64,000 nt of DNA from Stenotrophomonas maltophilia (GCF_900186865.1 NZ_LT906480.1:2808001-2872000); one strand, 5' to 3'. Shown: positions 52,510-61,130, counted from the stretch's first letter. Notes: generated from the letters alone by a model not told the origin. Program-made: numbers and translations.

Positions 52510-54035
52510 ACGCTCTCCCGACCAGTACGCCCTTCAGCCGTCTGCTGGTGGGTTTCGCGTCCGAGTCGGGCAACGCCCGCGCCCTGGCCCAGCGCCTGGG
52601 CGCGGAACTGCAGCCGCATGGGCCGCAGGTGCTCCCGTTCAACGACATCGACGTAGCCAGTCTCGGCCAAGGCGATGTGCTGCTGGCGATCTCCAGTTCC
52701 TTCGGTGACGGTGAGCCGCCAGCCAATGGCGAGCAGTTCTTCGAAACGCTGCGCCAGATCCCGACGCTGAGCGGCCTGCGCTATGCAGTGTTCGGGCTCG
52801 GTGATACCGGCTACCCGAGCTTCTGCGGCTTCACCAAGGCGCTGGATGCCGCGCTGAGCGAGCGCCAGGCGCAGCCGCTGCTGCATCGGGTGGACGCCGA
52901 TCTGGGCTACGAGCAGTTCTTCCAGCAATGGCAGCCGGTGCTCGGCCAGGTGCTGGATGGCGACCTCAGCGCTGGCCAGCACCTGCACCTGCAGGTCACC
53001 GCCTATGGCGAAGACAATGCCTTTGCCGCTCCCATCCTCGAACGCCGCCGCTTGAACAGCAGCGACCCGGCCGCCTGGCACCTGCAACTGGACATTGCCG
53101 GCAGTGGCATGGCCTACCGCGCGGGGGACACCCTGCACGTGGTACCCGAGAACGACCCTGCCTTGCTGCAGGCATTGGCTACCTGGTACGGCGACACCGC
53201 CGCCGTGGCCGCCCTGCACGACCGCGAGCTGCGCCTGCTGAGCAAGGGCGTGCTGCGCGAACTGGCCAAGCTCGGCAGTAGTGAGGTACTGAAGGGCCTG
53301 TTGAAGGTCAGCCAGAAGCGCGAGCTGGAAGCCTACCTGCACGGCCTGGACCTGCTGGACGTGCTGCAGGACCACGCCACGCCGGACAGCGTGCCGCTTG
53401 CCCGGCTGCGCGAACTGCTGTCACCGCGGCTGCCGCGTGCCTATTCGATCGCCTCGCACCCGTGCGACGACCAGCTGAGCCTGTGCGTGCGCGAAGTGCG
53501 CTACACCCTGCGCGGCCGCGAACGCTTCGGCACTGCCACCGGCAGCCTGCTGCATGGCGGCGACCACGCCCGTGTGTACTGCCGCTCCAACCCTGGCTTC
53601 CACCTGCCCGATACCGGCCAGGCGCCGCTGCTGCTGGTCGGCACCGGCACCGGCATCGCACCGCTGATGGGCCTGATGCAGGAGCTGCAGGCCAACGGCT
53701 GCGAACGCGAGGTGCACCTGGTGTTTGGCGAGAAGCACCGCCAGCACGATTACCTGTATCGCGACCAGCTGCAGGACTGGCACGCGCGTGGCGTGCTGGC
53801 CGGCCTGCATACCGCGTTCTCGCGCGATGGCGCTGAAAAGATCTATGTGCAGCATGTGCTGCAGCAGCGCGCCAGCGAAGTGCGCGACGTCCTGGTCTGC
53901 GGCGGGCATCTTTACCTGTGCGGCAACAAGCGCCATCTGGAGGGCGCGGTGCGCGAGGCCATCGATGCCATCGGCGGCGAGGGACGCTGGGACGCGCTGC
54001 GCGGTGAAGGCCGCACGCACTGTGAGCTGTATTGA
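52506..54035 (+). CDS. diflavin reductase (sulfite-reductase-flavoprotein type)
   Basis: 509 residues, GTG start coupled to the PAS gene. FMN flavodoxin domain (about 10-150): FASESGNARALAQRLG phosphate loop, SSSFGDGEPPANGE and FGLGDTGYPSFC. FAD/NADPH reductase domains follow: AGSGMAYRAGDTLHVVPEND, PRAYSIAS (FAD), VGTGTGIAPLMGLMQE (NADPH), FGEKHRQHDYLYRDQL, ending HCELY. This is the CysJ/P450-reductase layout, but no haemoprotein sulfite reductase (cysI) or cys gene is near. The partner receiving electrons is unknown; the PAS protein is the obvious candidate for co-function. Expression may be FNR-dependent. Confidence 0.85.
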   Translation: MNALPTSTPFSRLLVGFASESGNARALAQRLGAELQPHGPQVLPFNDIDVASLGQGDVLLAISSSFGDGEPPANGEQFFETLRQIPTLSGLRYAVFGLGDTGYPSFCGFTKALDAALSERQAQPLLHRVDADLGYEQFFQQWQPVLGQVLDGDLSAGQHLHLQVTAYGEDNAFAAPILERRRLNSSDPAAWHLQLDIAGSGMAYRAGDTLHVVPENDPALLQALATWYGDTAAVAALHDRELRLLSKGVLRELAKLGSSEVLKGLLKVSQKRELEAYLHGLDLLDVLQDHATPDSVPLARLRELLSPRLPRAYSIASHPCDDQLSLCVREVRYTLRGRERFGTATGSLLHGGDHARVYCRSNPGFHLPDTGQAPLLLVGTGTGIAPLMGLMQELQANGCEREVHLVFGEKHRQHDYLYRDQLQDWHARGVLAGLHTAFSRDGAEKIYVQHVLQQRASEVRDVLVCGGHLYLCGNKRHLEGAVREAIDAIGGEGRWDALRGEGRTHCELY

Positions 54036-54066
54036 TCGTACCACTGGACTGCACGAATCCTGGACC

Positions 54067-54500
54067 GGTAGAGCCGGCCGCTGGCCGGCTGCTCAGTACT
54101 CCTTGGTTGCCGGCCAGCGGCCGGCACTACCAGAACATGTAGCCAATCATCGCCTGTGCATCACGGTAGAGCCGGCCGCTGGCCGGCTGCCCAGTATCCC
54201 TTGGTTGCCGGCCAGCGGCCGGCACTACCAGAACATGTAGCCAATCATCGCCTGTGCATCACGGTAGAGCCGGCCGCTGGCCGGCTGCCCAGTATCCCTT
54301 GGTTGCCGGCCAGCGGCCGGCACTACCAGAACATGTAGCCAATCATCGCCTGTGCATCACGGTAGAGCCGGCCGCTGACCGGCATTACCAGAATATGTAG
54401 CCAACCATCGCCCGTGCATCACGGTAGAGCCGGCCGCTGGCCGGCTGCTCAGGATACCGAGGTTGCCGGCCAGCGGCCGGCACTACCATCAGATGTGACC
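54067..54500. repeat. tandem array of 98-bp SMAG units
   Basis: Units start at GGTAGAGCCGGCCGCTGG near 54067, 54165, 54263, 54361 and 54423. The first three steps are exactly 98 bp; the fourth unit is shortened to 62 bp, having lost one palindrome. Each full unit has two facing palindromes (GCCGGCCGCTGGCCGGC and GCCGGCCAGCGGCCGGC) and a spacer AACATGTAGCCAATCATCGCCTG. The array fills the convergent gap between the diflavin reductase and modC and is probably a transcription barrier made by recent unit duplication. Confidence 0.9.
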
Positions 54501-54527
54501 AACCATCGCCGGTGCGTCCATCACGGG

Positions 54528-55196
54528 TCAACCGCCGACGATGCGACCATCCACCACGCGCGCCACCTGCTGACCGAACATGGCCACGTCCTGTGGATCG
54601 TGGCTGATCAACAGCAACGGGATGCCGGTCCGGTCCAGCACCGTTTCCAGCTCCTGACGCAGATGCTGGCGCAGGTCATGGTCCAGTGCGGAGAACGGCT
54701 CATCCAGCAGCAGCGCCTGCGGCTGCGTCACCAGGGCGCGCGCCAATGCAGTGCGCTGGCGCTGGCCACCGGAGACCTGCGACGGCAGCAGGTCGCCCAC
54801 CGTGTCGATGCGGAATGCGTGCAGCCACTGCTCCACCGCATCAAACCGCTGGCCGACCCGCGGATTCAGCCAACCCTTCTGCAGCCCGAACGCCACGTTC
54901 TGGCGCACGCTCAGGTGCGGGAACAACGCGTAATCCTGGAACACGTAGCCCAGCCGGCGGCGCTGCGGCGGCAGATCCACAGCGGTGGCCGCGTCGAACA
55001 GGGTCTGCCCCTGCAGGCGCACATGGCCCTGGCCCGGCCGCAGCAGCCCGGCCACCGCCTTCAGGGTCAGGCTCTTGCCGGCGCCTGAAGGCCCGAACAG
55101 CACCACCTGGCGCTGCGTGCACTGCAGCGATACGTCCAACACGAAATCCTGGCCGGCCGCCTGCAGGCGGCGCTGCACCTGCAGGTCAAGCCACAT
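54528..55196 (-). CDS. modC: molybdate ABC transporter ATPase ModC (short form)
   Basis: 222 residues. Walker A GPSGAGKSLT, Q-loop VFQDYALFPHL, signature VSGGQRQRTALARAL, Walker B ALLLDEPFSALD and switch SHDPQD. It lacks the C-terminal molybdate-binding (MOP/TOBE) half of E. coli ModC (352 residues). It overlaps modB; the ATG at 55196 is preceded directly by a possible GTG at 55199. It energises molybdate uptake with ModB and ModA. Confidence 0.9.
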   Translation of the reverse strand: MWLDLQVQRRLQAAGQDFVLDVSLQCTQRQVVLFGPSGAGKSLTLKAVAGLLRPGQGHVRLQGQTLFDAATAVDLPPQRRRLGYVFQDYALFPHLSVRQNVAFGLQKGWLNPRVGQRFDAVEQWLHAFRIDTVGDLLPSQVSGGQRQRTALARALVTQPQALLLDEPFSALDHDLRQHLRQELETVLDRTGIPLLLISHDPQDVAMFGQQVARVVDGRIVGG

Positions 55197-55869
55197 CACG
55201 CAGCTCCCGGCGACGTCCGCCCACCAGCCGCGCTGCCAGCAACAGGATCACGATGCACACCACCGAAGTCAGGATCACCAGCGCATTGGCCTTGCCATCC
55301 TGGCCGGCCTGCACCGCCTCGTAGATGGCGATCGACAGCGTCTGCGTGCGTCCCGGAATGCTGCCGGCCACCATCAATGTCGCGCCAAACTCACCCATCG
55401 CGCGTGCGAAGGCCAGCAGCAGGCCGGCAAGAATGCCGCGCCACGCCAGCGGCAGCGTGACGCGGAAGAACACCGCTGCTTCGGAAACTCCAAGCGTGCG
55501 CGCGGCCTGCTCCAGCTGCCCGTCCACTTCTTCGAACGCCGCGCGTGCCGGCTTGAACACCAGCGGCAGCGAAGCCACCGCCGCGGCGATCACCGCGGCC
55601 TGCCAGGTGAACACCAGGTTGATGCCGAACCACGACTGCAGCCACGCGCCGATCGGGCCGTTGCGGCCGATCAGCACCAGCAGGTAATAGCCCAGTACCG
55701 TCGGTGGCAGCACCATCGGCAGGGTCAGCAGCGAATCCAGCAGCTCGCGGCCGGGAAAGCGCCGCCGCGCCAGCAGCGCGCCCAGTGCCACGCCCAGCAC
55801 CAGATTGATCGCGGTGGCCCAGCCGGCCACCTTCAGCGACAACCCCAGTGCGCTCCAGTCCAGATCCAT
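55186..55869 (-). CDS. modB: molybdate ABC transporter permease ModB
   Basis: 227 residues, about five membrane helices. The cytoplasmic ABC-coupling loop EEVDGQLEQAARTLGVSEAAVFFRVTLPLAWRGILAG and the following AFARAMGEFGATLMVAGSIPGRTQTLSIAIY are classic ModB. It begins 3 bp after modA and overlaps modC by 11 bp. Confidence 0.95.
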   Translation of the reverse strand: MDLDWSALGLSLKVAGWATAINLVLGVALGALLARRRFPGRELLDSLLTLPMVLPPTVLGYYLLVLIGRNGPIGAWLQSWFGINLVFTWQAAVIAAAVASLPLVFKPARAAFEEVDGQLEQAARTLGVSEAAVFFRVTLPLAWRGILAGLLLAFARAMGEFGATLMVAGSIPGRTQTLSIAIYEAVQAGQDGKANALVILTSVVCIVILLLAARLVGGRRRELRDVA

Positions 55870-55872
55870 GCG

Positions 55873-56616
55873 TCAGGGCTTGCCGAACCCGTGCTTGGCC
55901 AGGATCGCCTGGCCCTGCGCCGAACGCACGAAGGCGGTGAAGCGCCTGGCTTCGGCCGGCTGCGCGCTGGCCCTGGTCACCGCCAGCGGATAGGCTATGC
56001 GCCCCGCCACCGGAACCGCGAAGGCGCGGCGCACCCGGTCGGGCATCGCCTGTGCATCGGTGGCATAGACGAAGCCGGCATCCACTTCACCGCGCGCCAC
56101 GTAATCCAGCGACTGGCGCACGTTCTGCGTCGTGATGATCCTGCCCTGCACCGACGGCCACAGGCCCGCCGCTTCCAGCGCGCCCGTGGCATAGCGGCCG
56201 ACCGGCACGCTGTCCGGGTTGCCCAGCGCAACGCGCTGCACACCGGCACCAGCCAGGTCCTTCAAGGTGCGCGGCGCGGCCCTGGCCTGCGGTGGCACCA
56301 CCACCCACAGCGCGTTCACCGCGAACACCTCGCGGGTACCGGCCGCCAGCAGGTCCTGCTGCTGGGCCTGGTCCATCGTGGTTTCATCGGCCGACGCGAA
56401 CACATCCACCGGTGCGCCACGGCTGATCTGCTGCAGCAGCACGCCGGATGCGGCGAAGTTGAAATCGACCTTGGTTCCCGGGTGCGCCCTCTCATACGCC
56501 GCGCCCAGCTCGCGGAAGCTCTCGGTCAGGCTCGAAGCCGCCGACACCGTCAGCTCGGCCGCCCAGGCCGGTACCGTAGCCAGCAGTCCCAGCAACAACA
56601 GTCCAGCTCGCTTCAT
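55873..56616 (-). CDS. modA: molybdate-binding periplasmic protein ModA
   Basis: 247 residues. Signal peptide to VPAWA|AELTV. ModA motifs: VSAASSLTESFRELGAAYE, NFAASGVLLQQISRGAPVDVFASAD (oxyanion-binding Ser residues), and VDAGFVYATDA. It captures molybdate or tungstate for ModBC. It lies 19 bp downstream of fnr on the same strand, so the molybdenum supply is probably co-transcribed with the oxygen regulator. This fits the adjacent molybdoenzyme NarGHI. Confidence 0.95.
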   Translation of the reverse strand: MKRAGLLLLGLLATVPAWAAELTVSAASSLTESFRELGAAYERAHPGTKVDFNFAASGVLLQQISRGAPVDVFASADETTMDQAQQQDLLAAGTREVFAVNALWVVVPPQARAAPRTLKDLAGAGVQRVALGNPDSVPVGRYATGALEAAGLWPSVQGRIITTQNVRQSLDYVARGEVDAGFVYATDAQAMPDRVRRAFAVPVAGRIAYPLAVTRASAQPAEARRFTAFVRSAQGQAILAKHGFGKP

Positions 56617-56635
56617 CGTCGGCTCCCGGCCAGGT

Positions 56636-57412
56636 TCAGTTCGGATCGGATTCGTCGGCCACCGCCAGCGCTGCCAAGCGCTCGGGCTGCAGCAACAGGA
56701 TCTCGCGCTGCTTCACCGCAATGATCCCATCATCGCTCAGGCGGCGCAGCACGCGGCTGGCGGTTTCCGGCGCCATCCGCAGGTAATTGGCGATCTCGGT
56801 ACGCGCCATCGTCAGGTTGAAGCGCGTGGCGGAGAAACCGCGCCGCGCGTAGCGCTCGGACATGTCCAGCAGGAACGCGGCCATGCGTTCTTCGGTACGG
56901 TGGTTGGCGGCCAGGGTCGCGACCTTGCCGATCTCCGCACTGAGCAGGCTGAACAGCTTGGCCTGCAGCCCCGGCATGCGGGTCGCCAACAGGCTGAGCT
57001 TGGGGAACGAGATGCGGCACAGGTGCACGGTGTCCAGCGCCACCGCATTGCAGGGGAAGCGCGAACCGTGGATCGCGTTGAGGCCGATCACTTCGCCCGG
57101 CAGGCTGAAGCCCAGCACCTGCTCGTTGCCCTGGCTGTCATCGACGAAGGTCTTGACCATGCCCGCGCGCACCGCAGCAATCGAATCGAACGATTCGCCG
57201 GCGCGGAAGATGTAGTCACCTGCATGGAACGGACCGACATGGTCGACCAGCACGTGCAGGTCGCCCAGTGCGGTCTTGTCGTAACCCTGCGACATGCATG
57301 CGTCGGAGAACGCGCAGGTGCTGCAGAAGTGCAGTGCGTCGCCATCATCGGCGGCGGCGGGGTTGGGTGTGGCCCGGCCGAGACGGCCCTGCGAAGGCGG
57401 AATTGAAGACAT
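56636..57412 (-). CDS. fnr: oxygen-sensing regulator FNR
   Basis: 258 residues. The [4Fe-4S] ligands are all present: C30, C33, C39 (FCSTCAFSDAC, spacing C-x2-C-x5-C) and C121 (SRFPCNAVAL), as in E. coli FNR C20/C23/C29/C122. Cyclic-nucleotide-type beta-roll, dimer helix, then helix-turn-helix with E-TA-SR (MAPETASRVLRRL), matching the FNR recognition residues Glu/Ser/Arg for TTGAT sites. The start at 57412 was chosen because the upstream frame overlaps the HemN-like gene. It activates anaerobic genes, most likely nar and those with TTGAT-type boxes in this window. The 11-bp gap to the HemN-like gene suggests an operon. Confidence 0.93.
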   Translation of the reverse strand: MSSIPPSQGRLGRATPNPAAADDGDALHFCSTCAFSDACMSQGYDKTALGDLHVLVDHVGPFHAGDYIFRAGESFDSIAAVRAGMVKTFVDDSQGNEQVLGFSLPGEVIGLNAIHGSRFPCNAVALDTVHLCRISFPKLSLLATRMPGLQAKLFSLLSAEIGKVATLAANHRTEERMAAFLLDMSERYARRGFSATRFNLTMARTEIANYLRMAPETASRVLRRLSDDGIIAVKQREILLLQPERLAALAVADESDPN

Positions 57413-57423
57413 CGGGGCAAGAC

Positions 57424-58647
57424 TCAAGCGATGGCGGCCGCCGGCCGGAAGCATGCGGCCATCATACGCCACAGCAGGCGCCCTTCTTCGGCCAGGCGCA
57501 GCACGCGCGCATCCCACTGCGCCCAGCCGCGTGCCAGCAGCGGCGACAACGCGGGCAGCTGTTCGGCGAAACATTCCTCGAACGGTTCATCGTTGCGCCA
57601 CTCGAAGGCAGCCGCATCGAGGGCGTGGTCACAGGCGATGCTCTGCGCCACTTCGGCCACCAACCGCTCGTCCTCGGACAGGATCAGCCCGGCGGAGACT
57701 CCCATGTGACCCGCCTGCAGCCGCGCACGCCATTCGCCCAGTTCGTCCTCCAGCCGGTAGAACACCTCGCCGATCTGGCTGCAGGCAGACAGGCCAAGCC
57801 CGATGAAATCACTGCGGTCGCGGCGTGGCACGCTGGCAAGATCGCAATGGCGCTGGCCATCGCCCGGACCGTGCGGGTTCGGCAGATCGCCGCGCTGATA
57901 GTGATCGCCACCAATCGGTTCGTAACCCGCAGCGCGCAGCAGGCGCCAGGCCTGCAGCCAATGGACGGCCGAGGGGTATTCTGGCAGCGCACACGGCGCC
58001 GGCAGCAGGATGCGCTCCGGTGCCTCGGCCAGCACCTCGTGCAGCCGTTCAATGAAGCCAGCGTCCTCGCTGCCGGGTACCCGCAACTGGTAGTAGCGCG
58101 CGGTGAAGCCCACCTGTCGCGCCTGTGCCAGCAGGGTCGGCCCCGGTGCATCGGCGCGATCGATCACGTTCAAACGGGTGCAGCCCACCGCACGCAGCTG
58201 CGCCGGCGCCAGCGCGCTGCCTGCGTCCAGCCGCACCTCCACCTGGGGCCGCGCCACGGTGCGCAGGTGCTGCGGCACCGCATCCAGCAGCTGGCCGAGC
58301 TGCGGCGGCGGCAACGTCTCGGCCAGCCCCAGCTGCAGTACCATCGCCACCACTTCACGGTCCTCGGCCAGCACGTCGGCCTGCAGCCGCAGCGCCAGCA
58401 GCAAGGTGTCCAGATAGGCCTGCGGCGGCACATCGCGCCCGCCACGACCGGCCTGGAAGCCGAGCGTCAAGCCGCGTGGGATCAGGTGCTCATTGCTGGC
58501 GCGCATGGCAGCGCGCCAGCCGCTTTCGCCAAAACCAGTACTGAACTGGTCAGCCGGCGGAAACAGCACGTGCCGCGGTTGCCGCAGCAATGCAGCCTGC
58601 AGCGCAGTGTCCTCGCTCTCGTCAACGTGGAAGCTCATGGCAGACAT
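57424..58647 (-). CDS. HemN-like protein lacking the radical-SAM cluster cysteines
   Basis: 407 residues. The C-terminal half clearly follows oxygen-independent coproporphyrinogen III oxidase HemN (AGYEPIGGDHYQRGDLP; DFIGLGLSACSQIGEVFYR; GLILSEDERLVAEVAQSIACDHALD; EEGRLLWRMMAACFRP). Where HemN has LSLYVHIPFCHKLCYFCGC, this protein reads LTLGFQAGRGGRDVPP, with no CxxxCxxC anywhere. It therefore should not bind the [4Fe-4S]/SAM cofactor and probably lacks HemN activity. Real HemN is about 457 residues. The frame is intact and it is followed by fnr after 11 bp, so it is kept for some other role, perhaps haem or porphyrin sensing. An FNR box lies just upstream. An in-frame ATG at 58638 is an alternative start. 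Confidence 0.85.
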   Translation of the reverse strand: MSAMSFHVDESEDTALQAALLRQPRHVLFPPADQFSTGFGESGWRAAMRASNEHLIPRGLTLGFQAGRGGRDVPPQAYLDTLLLALRLQADVLAEDREVVAMVLQLGLAETLPPPQLGQLLDAVPQHLRTVARPQVEVRLDAGSALAPAQLRAVGCTRLNVIDRADAPGPTLLAQARQVGFTARYYQLRVPGSEDAGFIERLHEVLAEAPERILLPAPCALPEYPSAVHWLQAWRLLRAAGYEPIGGDHYQRGDLPNPHGPGDGQRHCDLASVPRRDRSDFIGLGLSACSQIGEVFYRLEDELGEWRARLQAGHMGVSAGLILSEDERLVAEVAQSIACDHALDAAAFEWRNDEPFEECFAEQLPALSPLLARGWAQWDARVLRLAEEGRLLWRMMAACFRPAAAIA

Positions 58648-58673
58648 CTTCGGGCGTTCCTCTTCGCGTGGCC

Positions 58674-58687
58674 CTGATTGAAATCAA
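58674..58687 (-). promoter_or_regulatory. FNR box upstream of the HemN-like/fnr/modABC run
   Basis: On the minus strand this reads TTGAT-TTCA-ATCAG, a 9/10 match to the FNR consensus TTGAT-N4-ATCAA. It begins 27 bp before the annotated start codon. Class II spacing would put transcription start near 58639, at the second ATG (58638), so either the mRNA is nearly leaderless, FNR acts in another way (including repression), or the start codon lies further in. It would make fnr autoregulated. Confidence 0.6.
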
Positions 58688-58707
58688 GCGTGGCGCATCT
58701 GGCGGTT

Positions 58708-58849
58708 GCTGCCGGCCAGCGTCCGGCACTACCCCTTCACCCACCATTTGGTAGTGCCGGCCGCTGGCCGGCAGCACCCTTCACCCGCCGCGCGAACGAT
58801 CAACGGACGCACGGCGCGCCGCCCTGGTAGTGCCGGCCGCTCGCCGGCA
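58708..58849. repeat. three SMAG-type palindromes
   Basis: Copies at 58708-58733 (reverse orientation, ending CACTACC), 58750-58776 and 58826-58849 (both starting GGTAGTGCCGGCC). The first two face each other and could form one long stem. They lie between narK and the FNR box of the HemN-like gene, probably ending the nar transcript. Confidence 0.85.
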
Positions 58850-58856
58850 AAGACCG

Positions 58857-60188
58857 TCACCCGCCGCGCAACCGCTCGCCGGCGGCCGCATCGATGGCTT
58901 CGGGCAGATCGGTTTCGCGGTCGATCTGCGGGAAGTGGCGGCGTTCCATGCGACGGATCGCGAAGTGCATCCATGCCAGCGCAGCGGCCACCAGCACGAA
59001 CAGCAGCATGAAGCAGCTGCTCCAGATGCCCACCGCATCGTTCAATGCACCGAACACGATCGGCAGGATGAAGCCACCCAGACCACCGATCATGCCGACC
59101 ACGCCGCCCACGGCACCCACGTGCTTGGGGTAGTACACCGGGATGTGCTTGTAGACCGCGGCCTTGCCCAGCGACATGAAGAAGCCCAGCACGAACACCA
59201 GCACGGTGAACATCACCACGCCGATGGCCAGATGGAAGTGGATCGGGCCATGGATGCCCTTCACCACATACTCGGTATCCGGGTAGGCCAGCAGGAAGGT
59301 GCAGATGGCCGACACGCCGAAGGTCCAGTACATCACCCGGCGCGCGCCCATCCGGTCCGACATCCAGCCACCAACCACGCGGAACAGGCTGGCCGGGATC
59401 GAATAGCACGCCGCCAGCATGCCGGCATGGCCCACGTCCATGCCATAGGCGCCCACCAGGTAGTGCGGCAGCCACAGCGCCAGCGCCACGAAGCCGCCGA
59501 ACACGAAGAAGTAGTACAGCGAGAACCGCCAGACCTGCAGGTTCTTCAGCGGTGCCATCTGCTCGGCGAACGGCACCGGCTTCACGCCCTCGCGGCGGCG
59601 CTGCTCCAGCGACGGGTCTTCCTTGCTGAAGAGGAAGAACAGCACCGCAGTGACAGCCAGCGCAACGGCCCAGACCTTGGCGACCATGGTCCAGCCGGCT
59701 GCCACCATCACCAGCGGCGCCAGCAGCTTGGTCACCGCCGAGCCGATGTTGCCGGCACCGAAGATGCCCAGCGCGGTGCCCTGCTTGCTGGCCGGGAACC
59801 ACTTGGAGACGTAGGCCACGCCCACCGAGAAGTTGCCGCCGGCGATGCCCACGCACAGCGCGGCAATCAGGAACTGGGTGTAGGTCTGCGCGTAGGTCAG
59901 CATCCAGGTGGCCACTGCGCCACACAGCATCACCAGCACCATCACCTTGCGGCCACCGAACTGGTCGGACCAGATGCCGAGGAAGACCCGGCTGACCGAA
60001 CCGGTCAGCACCGGCGTGGCGATCAACAGGCCGAACTGGGTGTCATTCAAGCCGAGCTGTTGACTGATCTGGATGCCGATGATCGAAAAGATCATCCACA
60101 CCGCAAAGCACACGGTGAAGGCGAACGTAGTCAGCCACAGCGCACGTTGCTGCTGACCGGCACTGGCGGGGGCAAGGGCCTGGTTCAT
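58857..60188 (-). CDS. narK: nitrate/nitrite transporter NarK
   Basis: 443 residues, MFS, twelve membrane segments. NarK traits: WMIFSIIGIQISQQLGLNDTQFGLL in helix 1, GIWSDQFGGRKV loop, AGGNFSVGVAYVSKWFPASKQGTALG and GAVGGVVGMIGGLGGFILPIVFG (both nitrate-signature Gly-rich regions). It imports nitrate and/or exchanges nitrite. It follows the parvulin by 39 bp at the end of the nar run. A single NarK domain, so the type (NarK1 symport or NarK2 antiport) is not settled. Confidence 0.93.
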   Translation of the reverse strand: MNQALAPASAGQQQRALWLTTFAFTVCFAVWMIFSIIGIQISQQLGLNDTQFGLLIATPVLTGSVSRVFLGIWSDQFGGRKVMVLVMLCGAVATWMLTYAQTYTQFLIAALCVGIAGGNFSVGVAYVSKWFPASKQGTALGIFGAGNIGSAVTKLLAPLVMVAAGWTMVAKVWAVALAVTAVLFFLFSKEDPSLEQRRREGVKPVPFAEQMAPLKNLQVWRFSLYYFFVFGGFVALALWLPHYLVGAYGMDVGHAGMLAACYSIPASLFRVVGGWMSDRMGARRVMYWTFGVSAICTFLLAYPDTEYVVKGIHGPIHFHLAIGVVMFTVLVFVLGFFMSLGKAAVYKHIPVYYPKHVGAVGGVVGMIGGLGGFILPIVFGALNDAVGIWSSCFMLLFVLVAAALAWMHFAIRRMERRHFPQIDRETDLPEAIDAAAGERLRGG

Positions 60189-60210
60189 GAATTCTCCTCG
60201 TTCATGGGGA

Positions 60211-60242
60211 TTCAGCCGATATCCGCTTCAGCCGATATCCGC
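60211..60242. repeat. 16-bp tandem duplication at the parvulin stop codon
   Basis: TTCAGCCGATATCCGC occurs twice in direct succession (60211-60226, 60227-60242). The parvulin stop TGA (60228-60230, minus strand) lies at the start of the second copy; loss of either copy would leave the same C-terminus (ADIG). Confidence 0.85.
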
Positions 60243-61127
60243 TTCGGCTTCGATCGCATCCAGCCCGCGCACCGGGTAGCGTTCCTGCAGCTGCAGCAGG
60301 TAGGCCTGCACCTCGCGCTGGCGCACCTGCAGTTCCAGGTAGTCGCGCAGCTGCGGCAACACGGCATCGAACGGCTGCGGCTGGCCTTCCTCGCGTGCAT
60401 CGACGCAGACCACGTGGTAGCCCCAGCGCGATTCCACCGGGAAACCGGCCAGGCCCTCGCGCAGGCGGAACACCTGGCGGTCGAACTCCGGCGTGGTCTG
60501 CCCACGCTGCAGCCAGCCCAGGTCGCCGCCCTCGCTGCTGGATGGGCAACGCGAATGGCGCAGGGCGAAATCGGCGAACAGGTGCGGCGACTCTTTCAGC
60601 AGCCCGACCAGCCGCTCGCCCTCGGTACGTGCGGCGAAGCGCCCAGCCACGTCGTCGGCCGGCGCGGCCAGCAGGATATGGCGCAGGCGCACACGGTCGG
60701 GAGAGCGGAAGCGCTCCGGGTTCTGCACGAAGTAGCGCCGGCAGTCTTCATCGGTCGGCACGCGGTCTTCGATCGCGTCTTCCAGCAGTTGCTGGATCAG
60801 CACTTCCTCATCGCTTACCCGGTTGCCCTCCGGTGCCTGCAGGCCCAGCCGCTGCGCTTCCAGGCGCAGCAGCTCGCGCACCACCAGTGCACGTGCCGCT
60901 TCGGCACGTGACTGTTCCGGGCGCATCGCCCGATGGTGCTGCATCTCGCGGGCGATGTCGGCCTCGCTGATCGCGGTCTCGTCCACGAACAGCCGGCACG
61001 GCGCCGGCTGCCCGAGCGAGCGCGCCCCCTGCGCTGCCGCGTCATGGTGATGCGAATGCGCCTCGGCAGGAACCGGCGCGGCGGAGTCGATCACGGTGAT
61101 CGGCAGGAACTTCGGCAGGCTGCCCAT
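60228..61127 (-). CDS. parvulin-type peptidyl-prolyl isomerase (nar-operon associated)
   Basis: 299 residues with no signal peptide. A SurA/NifM-like helical N-domain (about 45-140; ISEADIAREMQHH, ARALVVRELLRLEAQRLGL) leads to a parvulin domain (VRLRHILLAAPADD; FADFALRHSRCPSSSEGGDLGWLQRGQTTPEFD; VESRWGYHVVCVDAREEGQ). A His-rich patch (AHSHHHD) lies near the N-terminus. Such isomerases occur in narGHJI operons, for example in Pseudomonas, and are thought to help nitrate reductase mature in the cytoplasm. It starts 3 bp after narI. Confidence 0.9.
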   Translation of the reverse strand: MGSLPKFLPITVIDSAAPVPAEAHSHHHDAAAQGARSLGQPAPCRLFVDETAISEADIAREMQHHRAMRPEQSRAEAARALVVRELLRLEAQRLGLQAPEGNRVSDEEVLIQQLLEDAIEDRVPTDEDCRRYFVQNPERFRSPDRVRLRHILLAAPADDVAGRFAARTEGERLVGLLKESPHLFADFALRHSRCPSSSEGGDLGWLQRGQTTPEFDRQVFRLREGLAGFPVESRWGYHVVCVDAREEGQPQPFDAVLPQLRDYLELQVRQREVQAYLLQLQERYPVRGLDAIEAEADIG

Positions 61128-61130
61128 GGC

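Noticed and set aside
54067..54500. CRISPR array or integron cassettes
   Set aside because: The 98-bp units are near-identical along their whole length; no spacers, attC-like sites or integrase.
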